A stretch of DNA of 64,000 bases from Acidobacteriota bacterium. GTDB taxonomy: Bacteria > Acidobacteriota > Vicinamibacteria > Marinacidobacterales > Marinacidobacteraceae. The DNA is taken from NCBI GenBank assembly GCA_022826825.1, contig JAJDUD010000064.1, forward strand, positions 1 through 64,000. Direction: 5' to 3'. Shown here in pieces: positions 51,035 to 60,440 of the stretch. The stretch's first letter is position 1. Every line of letters starts with the position of its first letter. The translations under genes were made by a program, and so were the position numbers. The notes beneath the pieces are model-generated. The model saw nothing but the letters and a program-made list of their open reading frames with translations. It ran no database searches and was not told the DNA's origin.

Positions 51035-52684
51035 CTATTCCCAGACCGCGGTGTCGAGAAGGCAGCCGGTGTCGTACTGGGTGGTGTCGAACCAGAATGG
51101 AACACACCAAGGCTCGAAGGCCGCGGTTCGCCCCCCGCTGAGGGTGACCTCGTAACTGCCGTCCCGGTTCCGCGAAACGGCGACCGTGACCCCACCGCCG
51201 ATGTCTCTCGACCCACGGTCGGGGATCACCGAGTGGTCGTCGTTGCCCCAACCCACATCCGTGAGGAAATCGGGGTTGTTCCGGTCGTAGAGCGCCGGCC
51301 CGAGACGCGCCTTGGTGCCGGTGCCCGCCGTCTGATCGTAGCGGGCCACGAACACGCCTTCGTACCGGGGTTGCCGCCGGCCGCCCGGAGCGGACGGATC
51401 GTGAATGACGCGGTCCGTGATCCGATAGGCGCGGGGCCTTTCCTCGAGGACTTCCAGGGTCGTAAAGGCGTGGCGCCGACCGGAATGCACCACGAGGAAC
51501 TGATTCCCGCGGCGCCCGGGTGGAACCAGGGTGTAGGCGCCGCGCTCTTCGCGGTGCAGGGCGACATCTTCCGGCCGGATCCAGCCGGCGGAGTAGCGAT
51601 TGATCGCCAGCGTGGACGGCATTCCCGCGTCCCAGCCGAAGTAGTCGCTCCCCGACATGATGTCGTAGCGGTTGCTGTAGGGGTTCGGCGCGCTGATCTC
51701 CGAACGCGGGTACGCCCTCCAGGGAACCTCCGCGAAGGAATGCGGCCAGGCCATCCAGCCGTGGCCGATCTCGTGAACAATGGTGCCCATGCGCCCCGAG
51801 GTGAACGATTCGAGGCCGAAGGTGGCCGAGCCGCGGGACGCACTTCCTCCGGTTGCAACCGCAACGTCGTTGAGGAGGATGCGGTTCAGCCCCCCGGGAG
51901 CTCCGTGTTCGCAGCCGTCCGGGCAAGCCCCCACCAGTTGGTATTGGTGCATTGTCGCCGCCGCCGGACTGCCGTCACCCGGTGCTTCGAAATCCTCACC
52001 CTCCTGGAAGGTGATGCGCCACTGGTGTCCCGACACCCGCAGGTAGTAGGCGGTAACGTGCGCGTTCAGCAGCGCGACGGCTTCCGACATGGTGAAGTCC
52101 ACGCGGTTCCCGTCGTCCCGGCGCCACCCGGACGCGTCCGGGGGAACGCGGGCGATGTCCACGATGATCTCGATGTCGCCCCGCGAGTAGTAGGTGGGAT
52201 CGGCCGGCGGATCCTGGTGAAACCCGTTCGGATCCTTGGTCGTTCGCGTACACCCCGTGAAGCCCATGTGGCCATAGCGAAGGTAGCTTCCGTTCCCGAA
52301 GTAACGGATCAGGGAGAGGGGATCCGAGCCCCCGAGATCGGGCAGGTCCGCCGCCAGCCAGGGGGAGTCCGGATTCTCTTCCTCGATGCACGAATACGGC
52401 TCGGAGTCCCGCCACCAGGGCTCGGGCGGCAGGTTGTTGTAGAGGGCGTATCGGTCGTCCGGAGGCTGGGGTGGGGGCGGCTCCGGTGCGGGCGGTGGTG
52501 ACGGCGGCGGCGCCACCGGCGCGCTGGGCGCCTGCCCCCCACCGTCGCCGCAGCCCGCGGCCGCCAGCATCGTCAGGAGCAAAGCCGCAACACCGCGGTG
52601 GACACCGCCCGCGCAACGCGGGTTGCCGTCCGGCGAAGCCGCCACCGGGACGGAGCATGGGGTCTTCGGCGCAAACCGGGTCAT
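51035..52684 (-). CDS. Secreted zinc metalloprotease-like lipoprotein
   Basis: This 549-residue protein has a lipobox (LLTMLAAAGCGDGGG) and a Pro-rich linker (about residues 50-76). The catalytic domain contains the zincin motif GTIVHEIGHGWMAWPHSF (HExxH, with a later His) and a downstream turn NRYDIMSGSDYFGWD, which carries a Met-turn-like MSG. The overall plan is that of metzincin-like secreted proteases. Start ATG 52684. It is divergent from the M14 carboxypeptidase gene, with 159 bp between, which contains a perfect short palindrome TTGCCCGGCAA (52753-52763). Confidence 0.85.
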   Translation of the reverse strand: MTRFAPKTPCSVPVAASPDGNPRCAGGVHRGVAALLLTMLAAAGCGDGGGQAPSAPVAPPPSPPPAPEPPPPQPPDDRYALYNNLPPEPWWRDSEPYSCIEEENPDSPWLAADLPDLGGSDPLSLIRYFGNGSYLRYGHMGFTGCTRTTKDPNGFHQDPPADPTYYSRGDIEIIVDIARVPPDASGWRRDDGNRVDFTMSEAVALLNAHVTAYYLRVSGHQWRITFQEGEDFEAPGDGSPAAATMHQYQLVGACPDGCEHGAPGGLNRILLNDVAVATGGSASRGSATFGLESFTSGRMGTIVHEIGHGWMAWPHSFAEVPWRAYPRSEISAPNPYSNRYDIMSGSDYFGWDAGMPSTLAINRYSAGWIRPEDVALHREERGAYTLVPPGRRGNQFLVVHSGRRHAFTTLEVLEERPRAYRITDRVIHDPSAPGGRRQPRYEGVFVARYDQTAGTGTKARLGPALYDRNNPDFLTDVGWGNDDHSVIPDRGSRDIGGGVTVAVSRNRDGSYEVTLSGGRTAAFEPWCVPFWFDTTQYDTGCLLDTAVWE

Positions 52685-52843
52685 AGCCTCGTCGACTCCT
52701 CCACGGACCCCGCGATAGCCCGTTCAGGCCACCCGAACCAAGCGGAATTTCGTTGCCCGGCAAAAAGATACACCGATTCGCGCGGCGGAGGCGCGATGTG
52801 GTACACCCGGAGGTTCGGCGGGAGTTCCCGCGGGAGGGCGGTC

Positions 52844-54613
52844 ATGCGCAACCTTCTCTTTCCTGTCCTGTTGCTCTTCGCGCTGCCGGTGCAGGCCGGC
52901 CAGTTCGCGAGCATTCCGGAGGGTCTCGACTTCGACTTCGAACGCTGGCCCTACCCCCTGCACGAGGAGGTGACGGACCGGCTCCACGAGCTGGCCGAGA
53001 TCTACCCGAACCTCGCCCGTAGCCACGTCATCGGCAAGAGCCGGCAGGGGCGGGACCTCGTGGTCCTCGAGATCACGAACTTCGAGACCGGGCCGGGCGA
53101 AGAGAAGCCGGCGCTCTGGTTCGACGGGAACATCCACGCCGTCGAGGTCACCGGCCGCCAGATGATGTGGTACTTCGCGGAGGCCGCGCTCGCGAGCTAC
53201 GGCAAGGACCCGGTCGCGACGGAGATGCTGGACACCCGCACGTTCTACGTCATGCCCATCTTCGACGCCGATGGCGGGGAGGCGGCGCTCACCCGGCATC
53301 CCGCCTGGCCGGAGCACAAGCCGGAGGAGCACGACGGGAAGGACCTCGACGGCGACGGCTACATCACCCAGATGCGGGTCCGGGACCCTGAGGGGAACTA
53401 CTACCCGAGCTGGATCGACGAGCGCCTCATGCTCCAGACCCGCACCCGCGACGGTGGCCGCTGGAACTTCGTCCCCACCACCCTCCAGGACCCGGAGGAG
53501 TTCGAGAAGCTCGCTCCCGCCGAAAGCCGCTACCGCGTCTACCGCGAGGGCCAGAACCTCACCCCCGAGGTGACCGACGAGCGCGAGGAGACGAACTTCA
53601 ACCGGAACTGGTCGGCCGAGTGGCAGCGGCACGAGCCCGGCGCCGGCCCCTACCCGTTTTCGCTGCCCGAAGTCCACGCGGTCGCGGAGTTCACCGTCAC
53701 CCACCCGAACATCTTCTTCACCTACACGATCCACTCCGGCGGCGGCGCCCGGAACTACATCGTGCGCCCGCCGATGAGCCATCCCTTCGAGTACATGCCC
53801 CCGGAGGACAACGACTTCTACACCCGCCTGGGGGCCGTCTGGTCGTGGCTCTCGAAGGGCGGCGTGATGAACAACAACTGGTACGCCCAGGAGGTGAAGG
53901 CCGGCCGCTACGGCGAGACGATGCACGGCTTCTCGAACGACTGGGCCTACATGCACGTCGGCATCCACAGCCTGCTGCCCGAGATCGGGGGTGCGGGCCG
54001 CGACTACGACCAGGACGGCTACACCACCCAGTACGAAATCCTGCGCTGGGTGGACGAGGAAAAGGACGGCGTCTATTTCGCGCCGTGGACCCCGTACCAG
54101 CATCCCGAACTCGGCGAGGTCGAGATCGGCGGCTACCGGGGGCTCCCGCAGGGGATCGACGACCGCCTCCGGTTCGAGTGCGAGATCCACTACCAGTACC
54201 TGATGGAGATCGCCGGCCGGTCGCCGCTGCTCCGCGTCATCGAACTCGATGCCGAGGAGGTTTCCCCGGGCGAGCACCGGGTGACGGCGGTGCTGCAGAA
54301 CGAGGGCTACCTCTCGACCTACGTGACCCGGAAGGCGCTCGAGATCGATCTCGACTATCCGATCCTGGCTGAGATCCGGGTGCAGGGCGGCGAGGTGGAC
54401 GGCCCGGCGAAGGTGGACGCCGGACACATCCTCGGCAAGCTGGCCTACATCCGCCGCTGGGGGTCCGGCGCCGACGAGTCACGGAAAAGGGTCTCCTGGA
54501 CGGTCCGGGGAGACGGACCCATGGAAATCACCGTGGATGCATGGGCGAAGCGCGCCGGGCGCCACCAGCGGAGCATGACCATCGGCTCCACGGACGGGGG
54601 CGCGGCGCGCTGA
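52844..54613 (+). CDS. Secreted zinc carboxypeptidase (peptidase family M14)
   Basis: This 589-residue protein starts at ATG 52844, 7 nt after a GGGAGGG ribosome-binding site. The signal peptide is NLLFPVLLLFALPVQAGQF. M14 motifs are visible: the metal pair H-x-x-E in FDGNIHAVEVTGRQMMWYF, the substrate-binding Asn-Arg-type region TNFNRNWSAEW, the third zinc His in FTYTIHSGGGARNYI and a C-terminal Glu region FECEIHYQYLMEI. Aspartate-rich DGDGYITQMR and DQDGYTTQYE segments may bind calcium. It probably degrades peptides in the envelope or medium. Confidence 0.93.
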   Translation: MRNLLFPVLLLFALPVQAGQFASIPEGLDFDFERWPYPLHEEVTDRLHELAEIYPNLARSHVIGKSRQGRDLVVLEITNFETGPGEEKPALWFDGNIHAVEVTGRQMMWYFAEAALASYGKDPVATEMLDTRTFYVMPIFDADGGEAALTRHPAWPEHKPEEHDGKDLDGDGYITQMRVRDPEGNYYPSWIDERLMLQTRTRDGGRWNFVPTTLQDPEEFEKLAPAESRYRVYREGQNLTPEVTDEREETNFNRNWSAEWQRHEPGAGPYPFSLPEVHAVAEFTVTHPNIFFTYTIHSGGGARNYIVRPPMSHPFEYMPPEDNDFYTRLGAVWSWLSKGGVMNNNWYAQEVKAGRYGETMHGFSNDWAYMHVGIHSLLPEIGGAGRDYDQDGYTTQYEILRWVDEEKDGVYFAPWTPYQHPELGEVEIGGYRGLPQGIDDRLRFECEIHYQYLMEIAGRSPLLRVIELDAEEVSPGEHRVTAVLQNEGYLSTYVTRKALEIDLDYPILAEIRVQGGEVDGPAKVDAGHILGKLAYIRRWGSGADESRKRVSWTVRGDGPMEITVDAWAKRAGRHQRSMTIGSTDGGAAR

Positions 54614-54916
54614 CGCGCTCCGGGGAACGGCTGCGCGGCGGCTCCCCGGGGTTCCCGATCGCCGGTTGCCGGGATGGGAGTCTGTACAAATGTGATGCAG
54701 GGTCGCATTATTCTTGGAATATCGGCATGGAGCTACCCAACTCTCCGGCCGCCGCCGGCCGAGTTGGCGCCGGACCGGCTGCGGTGCTTCGGGGTGTACC
54801 TAGGGGAACGGCCCGCTCACTTCGGCCCCGTCACCGTCCTGCCGTGTCTCGAGTTCCTCCGGCGCATCTGGGCGGACGAGACCATCCGGTCCTGATGCCA
54901 CTCGCCCCGACCTGAG
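54614..54916. other. Intergenic region before the TPR gene
   Basis: A less GC-rich patch at 54675-54730 (TACAAATGTGATGCAGG, CATTATTCTTGGAATATC) may contain a promoter, but no -35/-10 pair is compelling. A frame from ATG 54674 to TGA 54895 encodes 73 residues (for example ERPAHFGPVTVLPCLEFLRR) with no match I recognise. It could be a small gene or a remnant. Confidence 0.35.
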
Positions 54917-56257
54917 GTGGACCCCATGCTCCCCGCCGCCGGAAGCCGGAAACCCGGCTCCGCTCCCCGCATTCTGGCGGCGGCCCTGAGCGTCGCCGCG
55001 GTCTCCGGGGCGCTCGCGCAGCCGGGCCAACCCCCGGAGATGTCCCTCCCGATTCCGAATCCGGACACCAGGGCCATGGAACCGCAGGTGCGCGAGAAGA
55101 TCGCCTGGGCGCGGGGCCTGGTGGCGGGAGACCCCAGGTCAGCCGATGCCTGGGGAGCGCTCGGGAGGACCCTCCAGGCGCACGGTCTGGAGCCCGAAGC
55201 GGACGAGGCCTACCTCCGGGCCGAGGAATTCGGCCCCGCGGACTTCCGATGGCCCTACCTGCGCGCCACCGCCCTCCGGAACATCCGGCCGGAGGACGCG
55301 CTCGCCGCGGCCGGCCGCGCCATGGAATGGAATCCCGGCTACGCGCCCGCGCACTTGATGGCCGCGGAGCTGCTGGAGAGCGCCGGGCGTGCGGAAGCGG
55401 CCATGGACCGCTACCGCCAGGCCCTCGAAACCGCGCCGGATTCGGCCCCCGCCGAACTCGGGATCGGGCGGCTCCTCCTCAGGCGCGGTGAGCTGGAGGC
55501 GGCGCGCGAACGCCTCGAACGAGCCGCCGCGATCGCTCCGCGGGCCGGGCCGGTCCACGCCTCACTCGCCCGGCTCTACGCCCGGCAGGGCGACACGGTA
55601 GCGGCCCGCCGAGCGGCCGAGGCCGCCCGCGACCTCCCGGACCTCGTCCCGGTGGACGATCCGGTCCTCGCGGAGGTCTGGGACGAGGCGGTGTCCGCGC
55701 GGGGCTATCAGCAGCGGGCGCTGCGCGCCGAAGCGGCCGGCGACTTCGAGGCGGCCGAGGCGCTCTACGACCACCTGCTGGGCCTGCAACCGGGCGACCC
55801 GGACATCCTCTACAACTTCGGGAACCTCTACGTGCGCACCCGGCGCTTCGGGGAAGCCGCCGAGCGCTACGAAGAAGCGCTGGAAGCGCGCCCGGAACAC
55901 GTCGCGGCGCGGGTGAATCTGGGCAGCGCGCTCCTCATGCTCGGCAGGCGGGATGAGGCGACGGATCACCTCCTCCGCGCCCTGGAAGACGATCCGACAG
56001 ACCCCGACGCCAACCGGACGCTGGGCGGACTCTTCGCCTACCGGGGGGACAACGAAGCGGCCATCCGGCACTACCGCGCGGTGCTGGCCCGCGACCCACA
56101 GGACGGCCCGGTGCACCGCGACCTCGCGATCGTGCTGGCGGCGGAGGGCGAGTTCGCCGCCGCCTGGGAGCACGTCGAGGCGGCCGAACGGCTCGGTTCG
56201 CCGCCCACTGCAGACTTCCTGCTGAGGCTCCAGGCCGCGCTTCCGCGACCCAGGTAG
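54917..56257 (+). CDS. Exported tetratricopeptide-repeat protein
   Basis: This 446-residue protein (GTG 54917; ATG 54926 also in frame) has a signal peptide (ILAAALSVAAVSGALAQPGQ). The rest is a run of TPR units, for example GALGRTLQAHGLEPEADEAY, AELLESAGRAEAAMDRYRQA, ARLYARQGDTVAARRAAEAA, YNFGNLYVRTRRFGEAAERY, LGSALLMLGRRDEATDHLLR and LGGLFAYRGDNEAAIRHYRA. TPRs mediate protein contacts, and partners are unknown. It may lie in the periplasm or on the outer membrane. Confidence 0.9.
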   Translation: MDPMLPAAGSRKPGSAPRILAAALSVAAVSGALAQPGQPPEMSLPIPNPDTRAMEPQVREKIAWARGLVAGDPRSADAWGALGRTLQAHGLEPEADEAYLRAEEFGPADFRWPYLRATALRNIRPEDALAAAGRAMEWNPGYAPAHLMAAELLESAGRAEAAMDRYRQALETAPDSAPAELGIGRLLLRRGELEAARERLERAAAIAPRAGPVHASLARLYARQGDTVAARRAAEAARDLPDLVPVDDPVLAEVWDEAVSARGYQQRALRAEAAGDFEAAEALYDHLLGLQPGDPDILYNFGNLYVRTRRFGEAAERYEEALEARPEHVAARVNLGSALLMLGRRDEATDHLLRALEDDPTDPDANRTLGGLFAYRGDNEAAIRHYRAVLARDPQDGPVHRDLAIVLAAEGEFAAAWEHVEAAERLGSPPTADFLLRLQAALPRPR

Positions 56258-56300
56258 CTGAGGAACTGCGGAGAAGCAGGGTTCTCCGTTTCGACCGCTG

Positions 56301-56328
56301 GGAGCGCCGGTGTTCACACCGGCATCGC
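56301..56328 (+). repeat. REP-like family 1 repeat (GT/AC stem variant)
   Basis: The core is GCCGGTGTTCACACCGGC, where the CT/AG pairs of other copies are GT/AC. Similarity to 60429-60461 extends upstream through TTTCGACCGCTGG. Confidence 0.7.
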
Positions 56329-56433
56329 GGCCGACGGCAGCCAAACTCCCATGCGCGCATCCTCCTGCGCGCCCCGCCGGGCATGAAAAGGCTTGACGGT
56401 GGGGGAATCGCACGCGACCGGACGGCAAAACGG

Positions 56434-56458
56434 CTTGGAACGCCGACCTCCGGTCGGC
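56434..56458 (+). repeat. REP-like family 2 repeat at a gene-fragment boundary
   Basis: TTGGAACGCCGACCTCCGGT followed by CGGC marks the left edge of the coding-like fragment that follows. Confidence 0.7.
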
Positions 56459-57082
56459 TCCCTCGACTACGTCCTCGAAAATCCGGACCTCGGCTGGCTC
56501 CCAACGGAACCCGAGAAGCTGGCCTACTTCCAGCGCATCGGCATCTCCTCCGACGTCCTGCCCCACCGCCTCCATCGCGGTCCCGGCACGGATCGGCCGA
56601 CCCTCCGCCACTTCCCGCTCAGCCTCCCCATCGCTGGAAGCGGAGCGACGACCACCTTCGTCCATGCCGATCCGGGTTGTCGGCGACGCCTCCAGTCCGA
56701 CCGCATCCGCTCCTGGGTGACCGCCCACGCCGACCTGTGGGAAGCCCTCCGTGACGGCGGCGGCGCCGTTCACATCGTCGCCGTGACCCGTACCGCGGGT
56801 GCTGCCGCCACGACCGCGGCGATCCTCGAGACTTGGCGCGGGCCACCCGCGCCCCCCGTTCCCCGCTCCGAAGCCGACCAACAACTCGTCGACGCAGTCG
56901 AACTCGTCAAGACAACCGAGAACATCAGACCCCTCGACAGGTACGGCGGCGTGATCGAGGCCGTGAGGGCCTGTCGTCGCATCCTGGACCGCGAGAAAGC
57001 CGCACGCTGGCCCTTCAAGTACATCGACGCCTCCTCCACCCAGGTAGCTCAGCGTCTGGCGCCCGACGCGCTCGGTCTCTAG
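56459..57082 (+). pseudogene. 5'-truncated gene of unknown function
   Basis: A coding-like frame of about 207 codons begins directly at the family 2 repeat and runs to TAG at 57080-57082, with no credible start (a formal ATG at 56393 would translate the repeat). It reads SLDYVLENPDLGWLPTEPEK, later GSGATTTFVHADPGC, ALRDGGGAVHIVAVTRTA and VDAVELVKTTENIRPLDRYG. The style resembles C-terminal halves of uncharacterised proteins found near mobile elements, but I cannot name the family. The N-terminal part seems lost at the repeat junction. Confidence 0.5.
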
Positions 57083-57361
57083 CCCCGCCGAAGGTGCCCC
57101 CCCGTGACCGACACCCCGAGATCGCCCCGACGAACGGGATCCCGCACGTGCCCTTGCTCGCCGTCGGGCGCATCAGCCCCGTTGGCGAGCGATCCCCGCT
57201 TCCGGTGAGTAATTTGCCCTCACCGGGGTCACTCTCGGGGCCACGTTCGTCCGCAAATAGGTCTGCCTCCCCTTTTTTGCGTACTTATGCGCGTACCCAT
57301 GGCTCGTGACCGTCCTCGAGAGCCATTGGCCCCGTTGGGTTTCGGTCGCAGCCTACCGAAT

Positions 57362-57390
57362 CCCGCTCTCCGCTTTGGGCGGAGAGCGGG
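57362..57390. repeat. Strong 12-bp hairpin
   Basis: The arms CCCGCTCTCCGC (57362-57373) and GCGGAGAGCGGG (57379-57390) pair perfectly over a TTTGG loop. No T-tract follows, and no gene ends immediately upstream. Confidence 0.7.
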
Positions 57391-57487
57391 GGCTGGGAGC
57401 GACCCCCCTCCGAACGGACGTTCTACGGCCCCGAAACCCGCCGCTTGTAACGCCGGTTGTCTCATGTTCGGGGTCGCTCCCAGCCCC
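57389..57487. repeat. 18-bp perfect inverted repeat enclosing 63 bp
   Basis: The arms are 57389-57406 and 57470-57487 (GGGGCTGGGAGCGACCCC and its reverse complement). The enclosed 63 bp has no frame of interest. Confidence 0.7.
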
Positions 57488-57865
57488 GCGCCACGGGCGC
57501 GATTGATCCCTGCGGGAAGGCAACTCCGGGATGATGACGCCACCGGGGCTTCGGCCCTCGTGGAGTGCCTTGAGGCACCCATCCCACGGACCGCATCATC
57601 TCCGTCACCACGGCCCTCGCTGCGCTCTTCCCTCACGCTTTGCTACAACGTGTTTCACGGGCGTGGTGAGTTTCCGATGTTGCCGACTCACCGCCGCCGG
57701 CGGTTTGTCGCGGTGCGGAAGCGCACCACGTGTCCCCGCCGATGCCCATCTCCTGGTCATTACGCAACGCAGCGCGCCACCTCACTGAAACTGCCGTCCG
57801 GCGGGGTCGGGAGTGCCGCTGGCGTGCCGAAGCCGCCGGCGTTCCCGCTCCGGTGCTTCGAGTCT

Positions 57866-58054
57866 TCAGGCGGACAGGCTGACCCTCAGCTTCCTGAGTC
57901 GTTCTTTGGCCTCGGTGTAGAGGCCGTTGTCCATGAGCCGGCTGACCTGCTTGGTCTCGGTCCGGATCATTTGCACGACCTCGTCGGAAACAACTTTGGG
58001 GGTCCGGTCCGCCGTCGGCAGCGAGCGTCCGCAGGTGGAGCAGGTGGTGGTCAT
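57866..58054 (-). CDS. Small protein with an N-terminal CxxC
   Basis: This 62-residue frame has a ribosome-binding site (AAGGA, 12 nt upstream of ATG 58054). It starts MTTTCSTCGRSLP, with a CxxC that could be half of a zinc site, and continues DEVVQMIRTETKQVSRLMD and NGLYTEAKERLRKLRVSLSA, two plausible helices. I do not recognise it. Amino-acid composition looks protein-like, unlike the overlapping frames. It lies in a stretch of gene fragments. Confidence 0.5.
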   Translation of the reverse strand: MTTTCSTCGRSLPTADRTPKVVSDEVVQMIRTETKQVSRLMDNGLYTEAKERLRKLRVSLSA

Positions 58055-58148
58055 CGCGATTCGGCTTCCTTCTCGAAGATCGTGCGCTCCTTCGCTGTCC
58101 CCCGGATGGCATGGAGATGACCGCGGGCCGGGAAGAAGTCACGTTGGA

Positions 58149-58307
58149 TCAAGGGGTTCCTCTTCTGGGAGTACCCCCGCAATCTAGCGATAACGTGCGC
58201 CATTTGTCGTCTCCCTTTCGGGACAGCACCTTGGCCCGGAAGGCCGCTACGATGACCTTGTACTCATTGATTTTCATTTGGAATACACGGTGCGCGAAGG
58301 CACTCAT
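58149..58307 (-). CDS. Hypothetical 52-residue protein
   Basis: A short frame from ATG 58307 reads MSAFAHRVFQMKINEYKVIV, then AAFRAKVLSRKGDDKWRTL, and ends at TGA. Lower GC and a sensible composition suggest it is or was coding. The family is unknown; it could be a fragment. Confidence 0.3.
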   Translation of the reverse strand: MSAFAHRVFQMKINEYKVIVAAFRAKVLSRKGDDKWRTLSLDCGGTPRRGTP

Positions 58308-58823
58308 CACGTCTGGCGGCACATCCTGAAACGGGCGGCAACCCCGAGTCGAAGCGGGTGACGGCAGGAACAGGGAACACATCCAAGAGCACCGATCGGC
58401 GGGGTCCGGGACCGTGAACCGCACGCGAGGGAACAGCGAACGCAACGTACCGCAGCCTTCACACCTGCCTGGTGCGCCGGCGCGACGACCACCGCCGCGC
58501 GGCGGACCCACTCGACCGAGTCGCCGTGACGAACTTCTACACGTTCGTCACGATCAACAGGACCGGACGGCAGGGAGGGCCCACGGCGCGGGGGATCGTT
58601 CTAGGTTAATTCCGCGAGCCGGCGGCGGATCTCGTCGAGCCCCCGCCGCAGTGGGTGGCTAGATGGGAAACGTCGAATGGTCCCTTGACGAAGAGGATTG
58701 CAGCTGGCGCAGGCGTTCCCAGCCGTTTCTGCCTTCGGACAGCAATCTCGCAGCAGCGATCTACCGGCGTGTGCTCGCGCCGCGCGGCCGGGTCATGCCC
58801 GGCCGGAGATCAGGACCGGAACC
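58308..58823. other. Intergenic region with gene tail and inverted repeat
   Basis: A perfect inverted repeat GTGACGAAC/GTTCGTCAC with an 8-nt loop lies at 58526-58551. On the minus strand a start-less frame ending at TAG 58601-58603 reads GTIRRFPSSHPLRRGLDEIR, a likely gene tail. No complete gene is visible. Confidence 0.4.
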
Positions 58824-59186
58824 TCACGATGTGGGTTCCCAAAGCTCGATCGCGTTTCCTTCGGGATCGTGAATGCGGGCGAAACGGCCGATGCCCTCCA
58901 TCTCGCTCTGGTGGCTAACCTCGATGTCCGCCGACTTCAGTTGGGTGATCATCGCGTCCAGATCGGCCACGCGGAAGTTCAGCATGAAGGTCTTGTCCGC
59001 TGCGAAATAGTCCGTGTCGGCAGCGAAGGGTGCGAAAACCGTGACCCCGGATTCGGTCACCCAGGGCGCCATCTGCATGTTCGTCGGGGCGGGATTTATG
59101 CCAAGGTGATCGCGGTACCAATTCGCGAGTCCTTTCGGGTCCCTGGCCCGAAAGAAGAACCCGCCGAATCCCTGAACGTTTCGCAC
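58824..59186 (-). CDS. VOC (glyoxalase/dioxygenase-fold) family protein
   Basis: This 120-residue single-module VOC protein has strand pattern GFGGFFFRARDPKGLANWYRD at the N-terminus, FMLNFRVADLDAMITQL in the middle and GRFARIHDPEGNAIELWEP at the C-terminus, with the typical D-P-x-G-N-x-I-E-L-W ending and its metal-ligand Glu. The N-terminal metal position appears to be Gly-Gly-Phe-Phe rather than His, so activity is uncertain. Substrate unknown. Confidence 0.88.
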   Translation of the reverse strand: MRNVQGFGGFFFRARDPKGLANWYRDHLGINPAPTNMQMAPWVTESGVTVFAPFAADTDYFAADKTFMLNFRVADLDAMITQLKSADIEVSHQSEMEGIGRFARIHDPEGNAIELWEPTS

Positions 59187-59453
59187 TCCAAGCCCTCGCT
59201 TTCGCAGGACTCACACTAGCAGCGGCGGCCGTTCCCGCCCCGCGGAGGACGCCAAACGCCCTGAGTGGACCAGGGGAATCCCGAATTCAGGCAGGTGTCC
59301 GCTCGGTTTCCGCGTTTGAAGCCCGTCCCCAGTAATGAACGGCGCTGTTCTCCCGACGGTCAGGCTCCGAGCCTGGATTGACGTCCGCTGGCGGCGCCCA
59401 CGCTCCTCTGCGTCGCCTACTATCAGACCCCTCGCTCGCGCAGGAATGAGCCG
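59187..59453. other. Intergenic region, nothing recognised
   Basis: I see no convincing gene, repeat or promoter in this 267-bp gap between divergent genes. Confidence 0.5.
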
Positions 59454-60232
59454 TTGACAAGAATCGCCAACGTGGCCCTGGATGGCAGCAAGGGCTACGA
59501 GTCAAGGGTCCTTGAGTGGCTGCGGGACAGACGACCGGAAATCGTCACGTTCCAGAAGATTGGTACCGAGGAGAGTTTCCCGTCAGGGCCTCTCCGCGAC
59601 ATCGGCTACGGGGGCAAGTGTCTCGGCAAGCGATCTCGCTCAGATCTCGGGGTGGCGGTAGTGGTCCACCGAAGCTTGCCGCGGCCGGAAGTTGTCGGTG
59701 GTTCACTGAATCCGGAGCAAGTGGAGTCGCGATTCCTGACCATGAGGATTGGCCGTCTCCGGGTGTCGTCGGTCTATGCCCCCTGCAACCCGAACAACCT
59801 GAAACACAAGCGGGATGTGATCGCCCATAGAGTCGCATGGCTCAACGGGCTGAAGGACCACGTCGCAACGAGGGTTATCACCGCCAGGACACCGTGCTGT
59901 GCGGGGACTTCAACGTCAAATTCAAGGCTGACGGGCCGCGCACGGGGCCGTATGGGCAGGACGATGAGGATGCCCTGCAAGCGATTCTGGACCTCGGATT
60001 CGTCGATCTCTACCGCGACAGGCATCCTGACCCCGAGACAAAACCGGGCCACACTCACGGCTACCGGGAGCACCAGGACCCTCGGAAAGGCACCTCCCGG
60101 CTGCACCTGATGCTTGCGAGCCACAGCGTGGCGCGACACCGCCGGGACGTGTGGCTGGATATCGATGCATCGCCTAAGCCCGCCAAAGACGGTCCTCCTC
60201 TCGTCGTGGACCTCGACGGCCTCAAAGTGTGA
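59454..60232 (+). pseudogene. Frameshifted exonuclease III-like (EEP fold) gene
   Basis: The first half (TTG 59454) reads LTRIANVALDGSKGYESRVL, VLEWLRDRRPEIVTFQKIG, GVAVVVHRSLPRPEVV and VSSVYAPCNPNNLKHKRDV. Around 59850-59890 the sense continues in another frame with DTVLCGDFNVKFKADG and ALQAILDLGFVDLYRDRHPD to a stop at 60230-60232. Together they follow the xth/exonuclease III layout. The catalytic Glu of the family QE motif reads Lys (FQKIG), and the final D-H motif is not clear, so the gene is probably decayed rather than mis-sequenced. Confidence 0.75.
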
Positions 60233-60348
60233 AAGAAGGCGGGACCATCGCCTCCGTTTCGATTGAGTCTCGGTTCCGTTGTCCCAATAGCGTGGAGGCG
60301 CACGGTCGTCGTCTGCCAGCACCATCTGGCCCCATGACGGTACGCGGT

Positions 60349-60395
60349 TGCGGCCCTCCGGGCCGCGTGCCGACCGGAGGTCGGCGTTCCAAGCC
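60349..60395 (-). repeat. REP-like family 2 repeat
   Basis: Hairpins GCGGCCC-TCC-GGGCCGC and GCCGACC-GGA-GGTCGGC are followed by GTTCCAAGCCG, the same order as at 13779 and 42712. Confidence 0.75.
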
Positions 60396-60440
60396 GTTTC
60401 TGCCGTAAAGGCGAGGAGCGGGGTGCGGTTTCAACCGCTG

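Larger units (their letters stand above)
57083..57865. other. Non-coding stretch with several hairpins
   Basis: No gene is supported. Hairpins visible: CCGGTGAG/CTCACCGG (57202-57226), a 12-bp perfect stem CCCGCTCTCCGC/GCGGAGAGCGGG with TTTGG loop (57362-57390), and an 18-bp inverted repeat, GGGGCTGGGAGCGACCCC at 57389-57406 and its complement at 57470-57487. It looks like the remains or end of a mobile element. Confidence 0.55.

Noticed and set aside
50622-51926. A repetitive protein encoded on the minus strand through array C
   Set aside because: The frame stays open only because the 32-bp unit has no stops in any frame; it continues as the wrong frame of the zincin gene.
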